A stretch of 6,879 nt of DNA from an uncultured Synergistales bacterium. Its GTDB lineage: Bacteria > Synergistota > Synergistia > Synergistales > Aminobacteriaceae. Where the stretch lies: assembly GCA_905233295.1 (NCBI GenBank), contig CAJODX010000055.1:1-6879 (forward strand). Reading direction: 5' to 3'. The first letter of the stretch is position 1; every line of letters begins with the position of its first letter. The notes beneath the pieces were generated by a model that saw only the letters and a list, made by a program, of their open reading frames with translations, searched no databases and was not told where the DNA came from. Below, piece after piece: positions 1 to 5,609 of this stretch. A program made the translations under genes and the position numbers.

Positions 1-534
1 ACTCGCAAGTGAAATCAGAAAACTCCCCGCCGCAAGTCCGTCAAGCCCGTCAGTGATATTAACGGCGTTAATCGTTCCTGCCGTCATTAAAAACGCAAGC
101 GGTAAAGCAAGCCAGCCTTCAAAATCATAAACTCCGAAGCCTAAGGACAAATTTCCCCGAATGAAAATCAAAATCACCCATGCCGCGCATATTATCAGCT
201 GGCATTTTAATTTCGATAAACTTTTGAAGCCCTCACTGGTGTGAGTTTTGAATTTCAGCCAGTCATCAATGAAGCCGACAAGTCCGCTCAAAACCGGAAG
301 ACTCCAGAAGATTAAAGAGTCAGGTGAAAAGTTTACGCAGAGTGCGACAAAAGACATCGCTAAAAAAATCACGCCGCCCATCGAAGGTGTTTTTGATTTT
401 ATTTCGACATCAATATTAACGCCGTAAGTTTTCTGAGCCTGAGTAAGATGTTCGCGCCGCTGGAATTTTATCCAGAAATATTGAAGAATAACGCTGAGTG
501 TAAAAAATAAAACCGCAATAAAAAATTTTTTCAT
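1..534 (-). CDS. mraY: Phospho-N-acetylmuramoyl-pentapeptide transferase, N-terminal half (cut by window start)
   Basis: MraY is an integral membrane enzyme. It transfers phospho-MurNAc-pentapeptide from UDP to undecaprenyl phosphate, giving lipid I, the first membrane step of peptidoglycan synthesis. I translated 178 codons from the ATG at 534-532, and the frame is open to base 1. Family signatures are present: TPSMGG at residues 49-54, GFIDDWLK at 87-94 with the Asp pair D90/D91, and NAVNITDGLDGLA at 156-168 with D162 and D165. Hydrophobic segments lie at about 3-20, 55-70, 75-90, 111-126 and 142-158. The last motif reads NAVNxTDGLDGLA, which points to MraY rather than WecA/TagO relatives of the same superfamily. 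Family proteins are usually 320-360 residues, so about half lies outside the window. The ATG is the first possible start: an in-frame TGA lies 16 bases upstream of it. No Shine-Dalgarno sequence precedes the ATG. It follows the RodZ-like gene after 69 bases holding a hairpin. Confidence 0.92.
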   Translation of the reverse strand, partial: MKKFFIAVLFFTLSVILQYFWIKFQRREHLTQAQKTYGVNIDVEIKSKTPSMGGVIFLAMSFVALCVNFSPDSLIFWSLPVLSGLVGFIDDWLKFKTHTSEGFKSLSKLKCQLIICAAWVILIFIRGNLSLGFGVYDFEGWLALPLAFLMTAGTINAVNITDGLDGLAAGSFLISLAS

Positions 535-551
535 AATAATATAAAAATTTC

Positions 552-593
552 AGTGAGAGACTTAAAAAATAAAATTTTTAAATTTCTCTCACT
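552..593 (-). terminator. A/T-rich hairpin between rodZ-like gene and mraY (possible attenuator or terminator)
   Basis: A perfect 9-bp inverted repeat pairs agtgagaga (552-560) with tctctcact (585-593). Inside it, after a small asymmetric internal loop (1 versus 3 bases), a second 7-bp A/T stem pairs 562-568 with 575-581, leaving a 6-base loop. On the minus strand the stem is followed by GAAATTTTTATATTATT and then the mraY ATG, so a T-rich tract begins four bases after the stem. Its position just after the rodZ-like stop (604-606) fits an intrinsic terminator or partial attenuator that lowers read-through into mraY. The outer stem has only four G/C pairs and the T tract is broken, so termination may be weak. 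It could also be an RNA-stability element. The pairing is seen in the sequence; the function is inferred. Confidence 0.5.
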
Positions 594-603
594 ATAATGT
601 TTT

Positions 604-1464
604 TCACTTTATTTTTCTGAACGTTCCGTCAGCATTGTAGATGTAAGTTTCCGATTTTTTCGCTCTCGGATTCATAACTCCCAAATCTTTGCCGTTGAGA
701 ATCACCTGTGCCGCCGTAGGACGTCCGATAACGACCCGTGCAGGTTCGTCCGCAAGATCCCAATGCATCATTTCGCCGCGTTTCAACGTTCTTCTGAAAA
801 CCGGCTGTGTATTGCCGAACGCTACACTGAGCCAAACGTCATTGACAGCGTGAATTTCGAGCGAAGGTTTAATTTCAGGTTCCGGCTCAGGTTCATTGTC
901 TTCAGAAATTTCGGCTTCATCTGAAATTGTTACGTCTTCGATTTCAGTTACACTGACCTCAATATCGCTGGATAAAATATTTTGAGTTATAGTGGCGTTT
1001 TTATCGTTAAAGTTGAAAAATTTCAGATTTTTTATGTCGAGTTCTCCGCTAGTGATTGCATACCAGACGTAAGCTCCTGTACCGGCAAGCGCGGCAATGA
1101 GGACGAGGAAAAGCCAGAAATGCGAAACAGGTTTGAATCCTTCAGGCGCTGATGTGCTGCTGCCCAGAACGTTCACGACATTTCGAGCCGGAGCTTCTCT
1201 TTTTATTGAAGCCGAACTGTCAAGCTGCGCATAAAAATCCTCGATAAGATCTTCAGCTTTTATGACTTTCAAATATGTTCTGATGAAGCCTTTCACATAG
1301 ACAGGCTCAGGGAAATCCGTATAATCTCCGTCTTCGATGCCGTGAAGATATTCCGGTCTGATTCTTGTTTTTTCAAATACCGTTTCAAGCGTCATTCCGA
1401 CACTTTCGCGGCGTTCTGTTACAATGCGCCCAAGTTCTTTGAGCGCGTCATCACGTTCTGTCAA
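604..1464 (-). CDS. rodZ: RodZ-like HTH-transmembrane protein with C-terminal RodZ-type (DUF4115-like) domain
   Basis: This is a likely bitopic inner-membrane protein of the RodZ family, which links the MreB cytoskeleton to the cell-wall elongation machinery. Residues about 8-72 form a Cro/Xre-like helix-turn-helix with the family's typical tail (YLHGIEDGDY, then FPEPVYVKGFIRTYLKVI at 51-68). One membrane helix spans about 115-137. A poorly conserved acidic linker follows, with an EPEPEPE run at 191-197. The C-terminal beta domain, about 203-284, resembles RodZ C-terminal domains (LEIHAVNDVWLSV, TLKRGE, VILNGKDLG). Family proteins usually run 250-350 residues; this one has 286. The start is a TTG at 1464-1462, inside the end of rpe (14-base overlap). 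A strong GAGGAGG (1483-1477) lies 12 bases upstream within rpe codons for a Glu triplet, with a second AGGA at 1471-1468. Translation is therefore probably coupled to rpe. The neighbouring mraY supports an envelope role. The HTH could alternatively bind DNA; I cannot tell from sequence alone. Confidence 0.78.
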   Translation of the reverse strand: MTERDDALKELGRIVTERRESVGMTLETVFEKTRIRPEYLHGIEDGDYTDFPEPVYVKGFIRTYLKVIKAEDLIEDFYAQLDSSASIKREAPARNVVNVLGSSTSAPEGFKPVSHFWLFLVLIAALAGTGAYVWYAITSGELDIKNLKFFNFNDKNATITQNILSSDIEVSVTEIEDVTISDEAEISEDNEPEPEPEIKPSLEIHAVNDVWLSVAFGNTQPVFRRTLKRGEMMHWDLADEPARVVIGRPTAAQVILNGKDLGVMNPRAKKSETYIYNADGTFRKIK

Positions 1465-2143
1465 AATTCCTGATTTCCTCCTCTATGTCGTGTTTTGCTT
1501 TTGCCAGCCATCTGCCGGGTTGTCCGCTTCTGAAAACGGCACTGCCCGTTACAATGACATCACAGCCGGCGTTCACGGCACTGATTATATTATTTTCGTT
1601 TATTCCTCCGTCAATTTCAATCCTGTATTTATATTTATGCACGGCACGCAGGCTCACAAGTTCACGGACTTTTCTTAATGAGCCTTCAATGAATTTCTGT
1701 CCTCCGAAACCGGGCGTTACGGACATAACGAGAATTAAATCAACATTTTCCAAAATATTTTCGTCAAGACTCATAACTCTGGTTGGAGGGCAAAGAGCAA
1801 CTCCGGCTTGAATCCCCGCGTTTTTAATTTTTCTCAGAGACTCATGCAACAGATGACTTTCAGTCTCGGCGTGTACCGTTATCGAAGAAGGCTTTTCGTC
1901 AATGAACAGCGGCAAAACTATATCCAAATCGTCCGTCATTAAATGAGCGTCAATGAAAGTTTCGGGATACTGTTCCCGAAGAGCTTCAGCAAAACGCGGA
2001 CCGAAAGATAAATTTTTCACAAAATGTCCGTCCATTACATCGAGGTGAAGCCAGTCAAAATTATTTTCAAGCGAGGCAATCGCGCCGGAAATATTCAAAG
2101 GGTCTGCGCCGAGCAGTGATGGAGCTAACAAAACTTTCCGCAT
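1451..2143 (-). CDS. rpe: Ribulose-phosphate 3-epimerase
   Basis: This cytosolic TIM-barrel enzyme interconverts D-ribulose 5-phosphate and D-xylulose 5-phosphate in the pentose phosphate pathway. The 230 residues match the family's usual 215-230. The full active-site set is visible: APSLLGAD at 7-14 with S9, LHLDVMDGHFV at 32-42 with metal ligand H33 and catalytic D35, DAHLM at 65-69 with H67, H91, MSVTPGFGGQKF at 140-151, EIDGGI at 176-181 with catalytic D178, and the phosphate-binding TGSAVF at 199-204. The ATG at 2143-2141 fits the family N-terminus. The ribosome site is poor: the nearest purine stretch, CAGAGA, is about 12 bases away and partly inside the upstream gene. With only 8 bases between the PASTA-gene stop and this ATG, translational coupling is likely. 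The 3' end overlaps the TTG start of the rodZ-like gene by 14 bases. In many bacteria rpe sits near rsmB, as it does here. Confidence 0.97.
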   Translation of the reverse strand: MRKVLLAPSLLGADPLNISGAIASLENNFDWLHLDVMDGHFVKNLSFGPRFAEALREQYPETFIDAHLMTDDLDIVLPLFIDEKPSSITVHAETESHLLHESLRKIKNAGIQAGVALCPPTRVMSLDENILENVDLILVMSVTPGFGGQKFIEGSLRKVRELVSLRAVHKYKYRIEIDGGINENNIISAVNAGCDVIVTGSAVFRSGQPGRWLAKAKHDIEEEIRNFDRT

Positions 2144-2151
2144 TTGAATTT

Positions 2152-3441
2152 TTATCTCTGCCTTTCCTGCCAGACAAACTCACCGCCGAGATATATGCTG
2201 ACAACACATTCCTGTGAATAATTCGCGCTGGTGCTGATACTCTCGCCGCTACGTACCTGACGGTTCATAACCTCGCGTTTGCCGTTCGGGTCGGTGATTT
2301 CTATTCTTAAATCCATAGGACGTGCAAGGGGCGGAACCTGATAGCGTATTCTCGCAGTCTTTGAACCTGATGCCGGTGTATTTGTATTTTGAGCCTGTGT
2401 CTGTGAAGGCTGTGCAGGAGCTGAAGTCTGTGATGTTTTTTGCCGTGCGGCTGCTGTCTGAGTTGCTGACGGTGCAGAGGCTGTTGTGTTTTTCGCGGTT
2501 TGCGTGCCAAGGTCGTAATCATCGCCGATAAAAACTTCATCTTCGCCGCCGACTGAAACAGTAACGCCGCGGCTGCTCTCCTGCGTTTGTGTCTTTGCAG
2601 GAGTTTCAGAATTTTTTTCCTGAGTTTTTGAAGCCGTATTGCGCGGAGTTGTTACAGTGCCGCCTTTTGAATTTTGAGTTTTCGAGTCAGCGTCAGAATA
2701 TCCTGCCGGTCTTCGCTGTGTTGCGAGTTTTAATATAACGCCCTGTCCCGGTTTTATTAAAGTTCCAGCACCGGGTCTGGTTTCTATTGCAAGACCTTCA
2801 GGCAGCATAGGACTGTACACTCTGTCAACGCCCTGAACTTTCACGCCGCCGGCTTCAAGAACGTTCCTCGCCTCGTCTTCAGTCATTTTATTTACGTCCG
2901 GAATAGTTATATTTTCAGCCTGAGCAGTACCCGCCTGCACGAGCAAATCAATTTTCCGTCCCGAAGCAACATTCGCAGGAGCTGAAGGGCTTTGAGCAAT
3001 GACTGTGCCCGGTTTGACGTTAGGTTCGCTGATTTTTATGACATCGCCGAGAGAAAATCCCTCATTTTTAATTTCTTCCTGAGCCTGTGCGAGAGTCTTG
3101 CCTTTTACATCAGGTATCGGGTGAAGTTCGCCGCCCTGACTTACCTGAAGGACAATAACCTGACCTTTTCTTAATTCTTCGCCTGCGTTCGGGGATTGCG
3201 CAAGAACTCTTCCTTCCGGCATTGTCGAAGCTACGGGCTCAATCTGAACGACAAGACCGAGGCTTTCAGCTTCAGATACAGCCGTAACAGTTGAGCTTCC
3301 GACCAGCTGAGGCACGGCGGATTTATTTTCGGGTTTCAGGAAAATCGTGTAAACGGCGATTGCTCCTGAAGCAAAAATCGTAACGACAACCAGAAAAACA
3401 ACAAAACTTATAACGCCGCCCTGACGTTTTTTTAATTTCAA
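2152..3441 (-). CDS. Membrane-anchored PASTA-domain protein without kinase domain
   Basis: A 429-residue protein with a short basic N-terminus (KLKKRQ), one membrane helix at about 11-34, then three PASTA repeats outside the membrane at about 43-102, 108-170 and 179-240. The repeats show the usual VPQLVG/IPDVKG/IPDVNK openings and the recurrent P-G-V/L-x-Q-SP features (for example PEGRVLAQSPNAG). A Ser/Thr/Gln/Ala/Lys-rich disordered linker covers about 242-360. A compact C-terminal domain of about 68 residues follows (362-429, ending in SIYLGGEFVWQERQR); I do not recognise it. PASTA repeats bind peptidoglycan fragments or beta-lactams and normally sit on Ser/Thr kinases (PrkC/PknB) or on penicillin-binding proteins. 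Neither catalytic domain is present: only about nine residues precede the helix, and rsmB ends 22 bases upstream. The start is TTG (3441-3439), with GAGGAG at 3458-3453, 11 bases upstream; an in-frame TGA at 3450-3448 rules out a longer N-terminus. Likely role: wall-binding envelope factor or sensor, by inference. Confidence 0.93.
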   Translation of the reverse strand: MKLKKRQGGVISFVVFLVVVTIFASGAIAVYTIFLKPENKSAVPQLVGSSTVTAVSEAESLGLVVQIEPVASTMPEGRVLAQSPNAGEELRKGQVIVLQVSQGGELHPIPDVKGKTLAQAQEEIKNEGFSLGDVIKISEPNVKPGTVIAQSPSAPANVASGRKIDLLVQAGTAQAENITIPDVNKMTEDEARNVLEAGGVKVQGVDRVYSPMLPEGLAIETRPGAGTLIKPGQGVILKLATQRRPAGYSDADSKTQNSKGGTVTTPRNTASKTQEKNSETPAKTQTQESSRGVTVSVGGEDEVFIGDDYDLGTQTAKNTTASAPSATQTAAARQKTSQTSAPAQPSQTQAQNTNTPASGSKTARIRYQVPPLARPMDLRIEITDPNGKREVMNRQVRSGESISTSANYSQECVVSIYLGGEFVWQERQR

Positions 3442-3463
3442 GTCTTTTCACGCTCCTCAAAAA

Positions 3464-4786
3464 TTATTTTTTCATAATTAACGAACAATAAAAACCGTCA
3501 AGCCATGAGTTACACGGCATTATATAAAATCCGTAAGGTTTTCCCTTTTTGAACGCCGGATTGTTGAAATCAATATCAGCCATTCGTGAAATTTCCGCAC
3601 ACTCAGGGTGAGCAGTCAGAGCTTCTGCGACAACGTTTTCATTTTCCTGACGTAAAAGGCTACACGTGATATATAAAACATGACCGCCGGACTTCACGAG
3701 ATTTAAGGCACGGTTGAGTAATTTTTTCTGCGTATCTGTGATAGCGTCAAATTTTTTCCAGTTCAGCTGCCATTTTGACTCGGGCTTTCTGTTCCACGTT
3801 CCTGAACCTGAACAAGGCGCATCGAGCATTACAAACGAAGGCTGTTCATCAGGCGTAATGACGAGAGCGTCTCCTGTTTTTAATTTCGCCCTGTCTTTTA
3901 CGTGAAGGCGTTCGAGTTCTTTTTCAGCACTCTTTGAACGTTTTTCGGAGAGTTCCCAGCATTCAAGACGTGAACTTTCATTTTCCTGCAGGATTTGTCC
4001 GGCTTTAACACCGCGTCCCGAACACATGTCCAAAATTAAATTTTTTTCTCTGTAAAATTTTTTGACGAGTGAAGCCGCTATTATCGAACTTTCCGACTGA
4101 ACGCTGCAAAGCCCCTCATCAAAGCCCGGAAGATTTACAGGCAGAACACTCTCGCTGAGCCTTACAGCCTGAGAAATATCGGACTTGAAGAAACGGATAT
4201 TTTTTTCTTCGAGAAGTTTCAGAAATTTTTCGCTTTCCTGAGTTCTCACAGCCGAATACGACGGCAAAGAAAACATATCGAAAATTTCGTTGATTTCAGC
4301 TCTGCTCCATGATTTTATCCATGCTGACAGACACCATAAAGGAACACCTGCACACAAGGCACGGTCATCAAGAGACGGAGATTTTTTCAAATCCGCAATC
4401 ATATCCGCGCCGTTCTCGTTTATTTTTCTTAAAACGGCGTTGACGAGCGAAATATATTTTTGATTTTCTTTGCTTCTTTTTAATGTTTCAACGATGCCGT
4501 TAATTAAAACTCCCTCGGAAAATCTTCGGAGTTCCATAAGACCGCCCGCGCCGGTCAACATTGCCGTATAAACTTGAACAGGAAGTTTTTCTTTGGCTCG
4601 GATAAATGTTCCGGTGAGTTTTTCCCAGAGTTCTCTCCGCCTCATCACGATATAAATCAAAGACGAAGCCAGCGAGATGTCCTGAGTTTTCATTTTTTCG
4701 CGGTCTGCGAGTTTCCGCAAAGCTTCCGATGCAAAAGCCCCTTTACTTTCGTTTAAAATTTTTAATGCAGCTTCAATTCCGCGCAA
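3464..4786 (-). CDS. rsmB: 16S rRNA (cytosine-967-C5)-methyltransferase RsmB family
   Basis: RsmB (Sun/Fmu) methylates C5 of a 16S rRNA cytosine (C967 in E. coli) using S-adenosylmethionine. Residues about 1-140 form a helical NusB-like RNA-binding domain. The Rossmann methyltransferase domain occupies about 225-440. The two catalytic cysteines are present: C325 in LDAPCSGSGT (321-330), motif IV, and C375 in ITCSLL (373-378), motif VI. KPESKW at 334-339 matches the NPD-like segment after motif IV. The SAM-binding motif I reads LDMCSGRGVKAGQI (252-265), where most relatives have DxCAAPGGKT, so this member is somewhat divergent. Its 440 residues are typical of RsmB. The TTG start (4786-4784) has GGAGG at 4801-4797, 10 bases upstream, and the codon just before it is an in-frame TAA. 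It begins four bases after the metallopeptidase stop. The exact target base is inferred from the family, since other RNA m5C methyltransferases share this fold; the NusB-like domain favours RsmB. Confidence 0.9.
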   Translation of the reverse strand: MRGIEAALKILNESKGAFASEALRKLADREKMKTQDISLASSLIYIVMRRRELWEKLTGTFIRAKEKLPVQVYTAMLTGAGGLMELRRFSEGVLINGIVETLKRSKENQKYISLVNAVLRKINENGADMIADLKKSPSLDDRALCAGVPLWCLSAWIKSWSRAEINEIFDMFSLPSYSAVRTQESEKFLKLLEEKNIRFFKSDISQAVRLSESVLPVNLPGFDEGLCSVQSESSIIAASLVKKFYREKNLILDMCSGRGVKAGQILQENESSRLECWELSEKRSKSAEKELERLHVKDRAKLKTGDALVITPDEQPSFVMLDAPCSGSGTWNRKPESKWQLNWKKFDAITDTQKKLLNRALNLVKSGGHVLYITCSLLRQENENVVAEALTAHPECAEISRMADIDFNNPAFKKGKPYGFYIMPCNSWLDGFYCSLIMKK

Positions 4787-4790
4787 TTAT

Positions 4791-5486
4791 TTAACGCCTC
4801 CGCGAACGTGCGATTAAAATCATTCTGAGTAAAGTCAAAGCCGAAGTCAAAGCCGCCGCAATATAAGTCCATGCCGCCGCAGTCAAAACTTTTTTTGCGC
4901 CTTTCAACTCATCAGGCGAGAGTGTGTGAGTCTGTTCAAGCAGATTCAAAGCGCGTGAACTCGCGTTGATTTCGACAGGGAGAGTTACAAGATGAAAAAC
5001 AAGAGCGGCAGAGAAGAGCATTATACCGACTGTAACGAGCGTTGAGTTAGCCATTAAAAGACCGAGAAAGAAAAGAGGCGTTGAAGCAGTCGTAGCTATA
5101 TTGACAACAGGAACGATTGAATTTCTTAAAATTAAAGGCGAATACATTTCAACATGCTGAATGGCATGTCCCGCCTCATGTGCCGCTACACCGATTGAAG
5201 CTATGCTGCGGCTGCCGTAAACGTCATCAGAAAGATTCAAAGTTTTTTTTGTAGGGTCGTAATGGTCAGTTAAAGAGCCGCTGACGTGATTTATCGGCAT
5301 ATTGCCAAGTCCGTAGAGAGTTAAGAGATTTCTTGCGACACTGTCGGCTGTAACATTTCCGCGAGCCATAACGCCGCTGTATTTTGCGAAAGTGCTTTTG
5401 ACGCTTGCCTGCGCCCACATTGATAATAATAAAGCCGGAATGACTATAATAATAGTAGGGTCGAGTCCGTATCCGTAACCTAACAT
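4791..5486 (-). CDS. yugP: YugP-type membrane zinc metallopeptidase
   Basis: A 231-residue integral membrane protein of the YugP/Zn_peptidase_2 family, a putative zinc metallopeptidase group of poorly known substrate. The zinc site is clear: HEAGH at 103-107, preceded by the family block DHYDPTKKTLNLS (74-86), and the probable third ligand E172 in LPVEINASSRAL (169-180). Hydrophobic segments lie at about 9-27, 122-145, 146-168 and 203-226. The first probably anchors the protein, and the C-terminal hairpin ends in a basic RSRRR tail that suggests the cytoplasmic side. Length matches the family (about 220-235). The ATG at 5486-5484 has a good ribosome site (AGGGAGG, 5503-5497) at a 10-base spacing. 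It is the first gene of the tight minus-strand run and follows a promoter candidate at about 5533-5541. Physiological role is unknown; envelope protein quality control would fit its neighbours but is only a guess. Confidence 0.93.
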   Translation of the reverse strand: MLGYGYGLDPTIIIVIPALLLSMWAQASVKSTFAKYSGVMARGNVTADSVARNLLTLYGLGNMPINHVSGSLTDHYDPTKKTLNLSDDVYGSRSIASIGVAAHEAGHAIQHVEMYSPLILRNSIVPVVNIATTASTPLFFLGLLMANSTLVTVGIMLFSAALVFHLVTLPVEINASSRALNLLEQTHTLSPDELKGAKKVLTAAAWTYIAAALTSALTLLRMILIARSRRR

Positions 5487-5496
5487 AAAAAAATTT

Positions 5497-5503
5497 CCTC
5501 CCT
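5497..5503 (-). promoter_or_regulatory. Ribosome binding site of the yugP-like gene
   Basis: AGGGAGG on the minus strand lies 10 bases from the ATG at 5486, separated by AAATTTTTTT. It has the same GGAGG core and nearly the same spacing as the sites before the TTG starts of the rsmB, PASTA and rodZ-like genes (10, 11 and 12 bases), which supports those start choices. Confidence 0.85.
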
Positions 5504-5532
5504 AAAAATCCCAAAAAATTTTCAGCGAGGTC

Positions 5533-5541
5533 ATTATAGCA
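5533..5541 (-). promoter_or_regulatory. Extended -10 promoter for the yugP-rsmB-PASTA-rpe-rodZ run
   Basis: The minus strand reads TGCTATAAT, a perfect extended -10 element (TGnTATAAT) with a consensus TATAAT hexamer at 5538-5533. A start point about seven bases downstream would fall near 5526, giving a 5' leader of about 40 bases that contains the AGGGAGG site. No good TTGACA-like -35 hexamer is present at 16-18 bases; the -35 area is occupied by heptad repeats. Extended -10 promoters often do without a -35. An A7T7 tract lies about 35-50 bases upstream and may bend the DNA. The gap and gene order make this the most likely promoter of the five-gene run. Sequence match is direct; activity is inferred. 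Confidence 0.72.
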
Positions 5542-5569
5542 GTTAAGGGTTAGGAATCAGGAGTTAGGT
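5542..5569. repeat. Four imperfect heptad repeats (GTTAGGA-like)
   Basis: On the plus strand four consecutive 7-base units read GTTAAGG, GTTAGGA, ATCAGGA and GTTAGGT. The units differ from a GTTAGGA consensus by one or two bases each. The array stops directly at the TG of the extended -10 element and spans the -35 area of the yugP promoter. It could be a short tandem repeat of the kind that spreads through intergenic regions in some genomes, or a phased-site operator, though 7-base spacing does not match one helical turn. Function is unknown. Confidence 0.6.
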
Positions 5570-5609
5570 TCACAAAAAAATTTTTTTCTTATCTGATGAA
5601 ATTTGTGAA
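5569..5609. repeat. Inverted repeat across the flavoprotein gene stop (weak terminator candidate)
   Basis: TTCACAAA at 5569-5576 is the exact reverse complement of TTTGTGAA at 5602-5609. The 25 bases between contain the stop codon (5591-5589) of the FMN reductase-like gene and most of an A7T7 tract. As RNA from the minus strand it could form an 8-bp, A/U-rich stem with a large loop, but no U tract follows the second arm, so it is a poor intrinsic terminator. It may be chance in an A/T-rich stretch or a protein-binding palindrome. Confidence 0.3.

Noticed and set aside
1424..1811. Plus-strand open frames of 84 and 108 codons across the rodZ/rpe boundary.
   Set aside because: They lie antisense to two well-supported genes, have no ribosome site that I can see and resemble no family. 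Shadow frames.
2307..2540. Minus-strand 77-codon frame inside the PASTA gene, rich in Gln/His/Arg/Leu.
   Set aside because: It is the shifted reading of the Ser/Thr/Gln/Ala-rich linker, which gives low-complexity products in other frames. No independent evidence.
2380..2690. Possible DNA tandem repeat in the linker-coding part of the PASTA gene.
   Set aside because: The protein is compositionally biased, but I could not find an exact repeating DNA unit of constant length.
5574..5587. A7T7 as an intrinsic terminator of the flavoprotein gene.
   Set aside because: There is no G/C stem before the T run. Self-pairing A7/T7 leaves no loop and no trailing U tract, so it is more likely bent promoter-upstream DNA.
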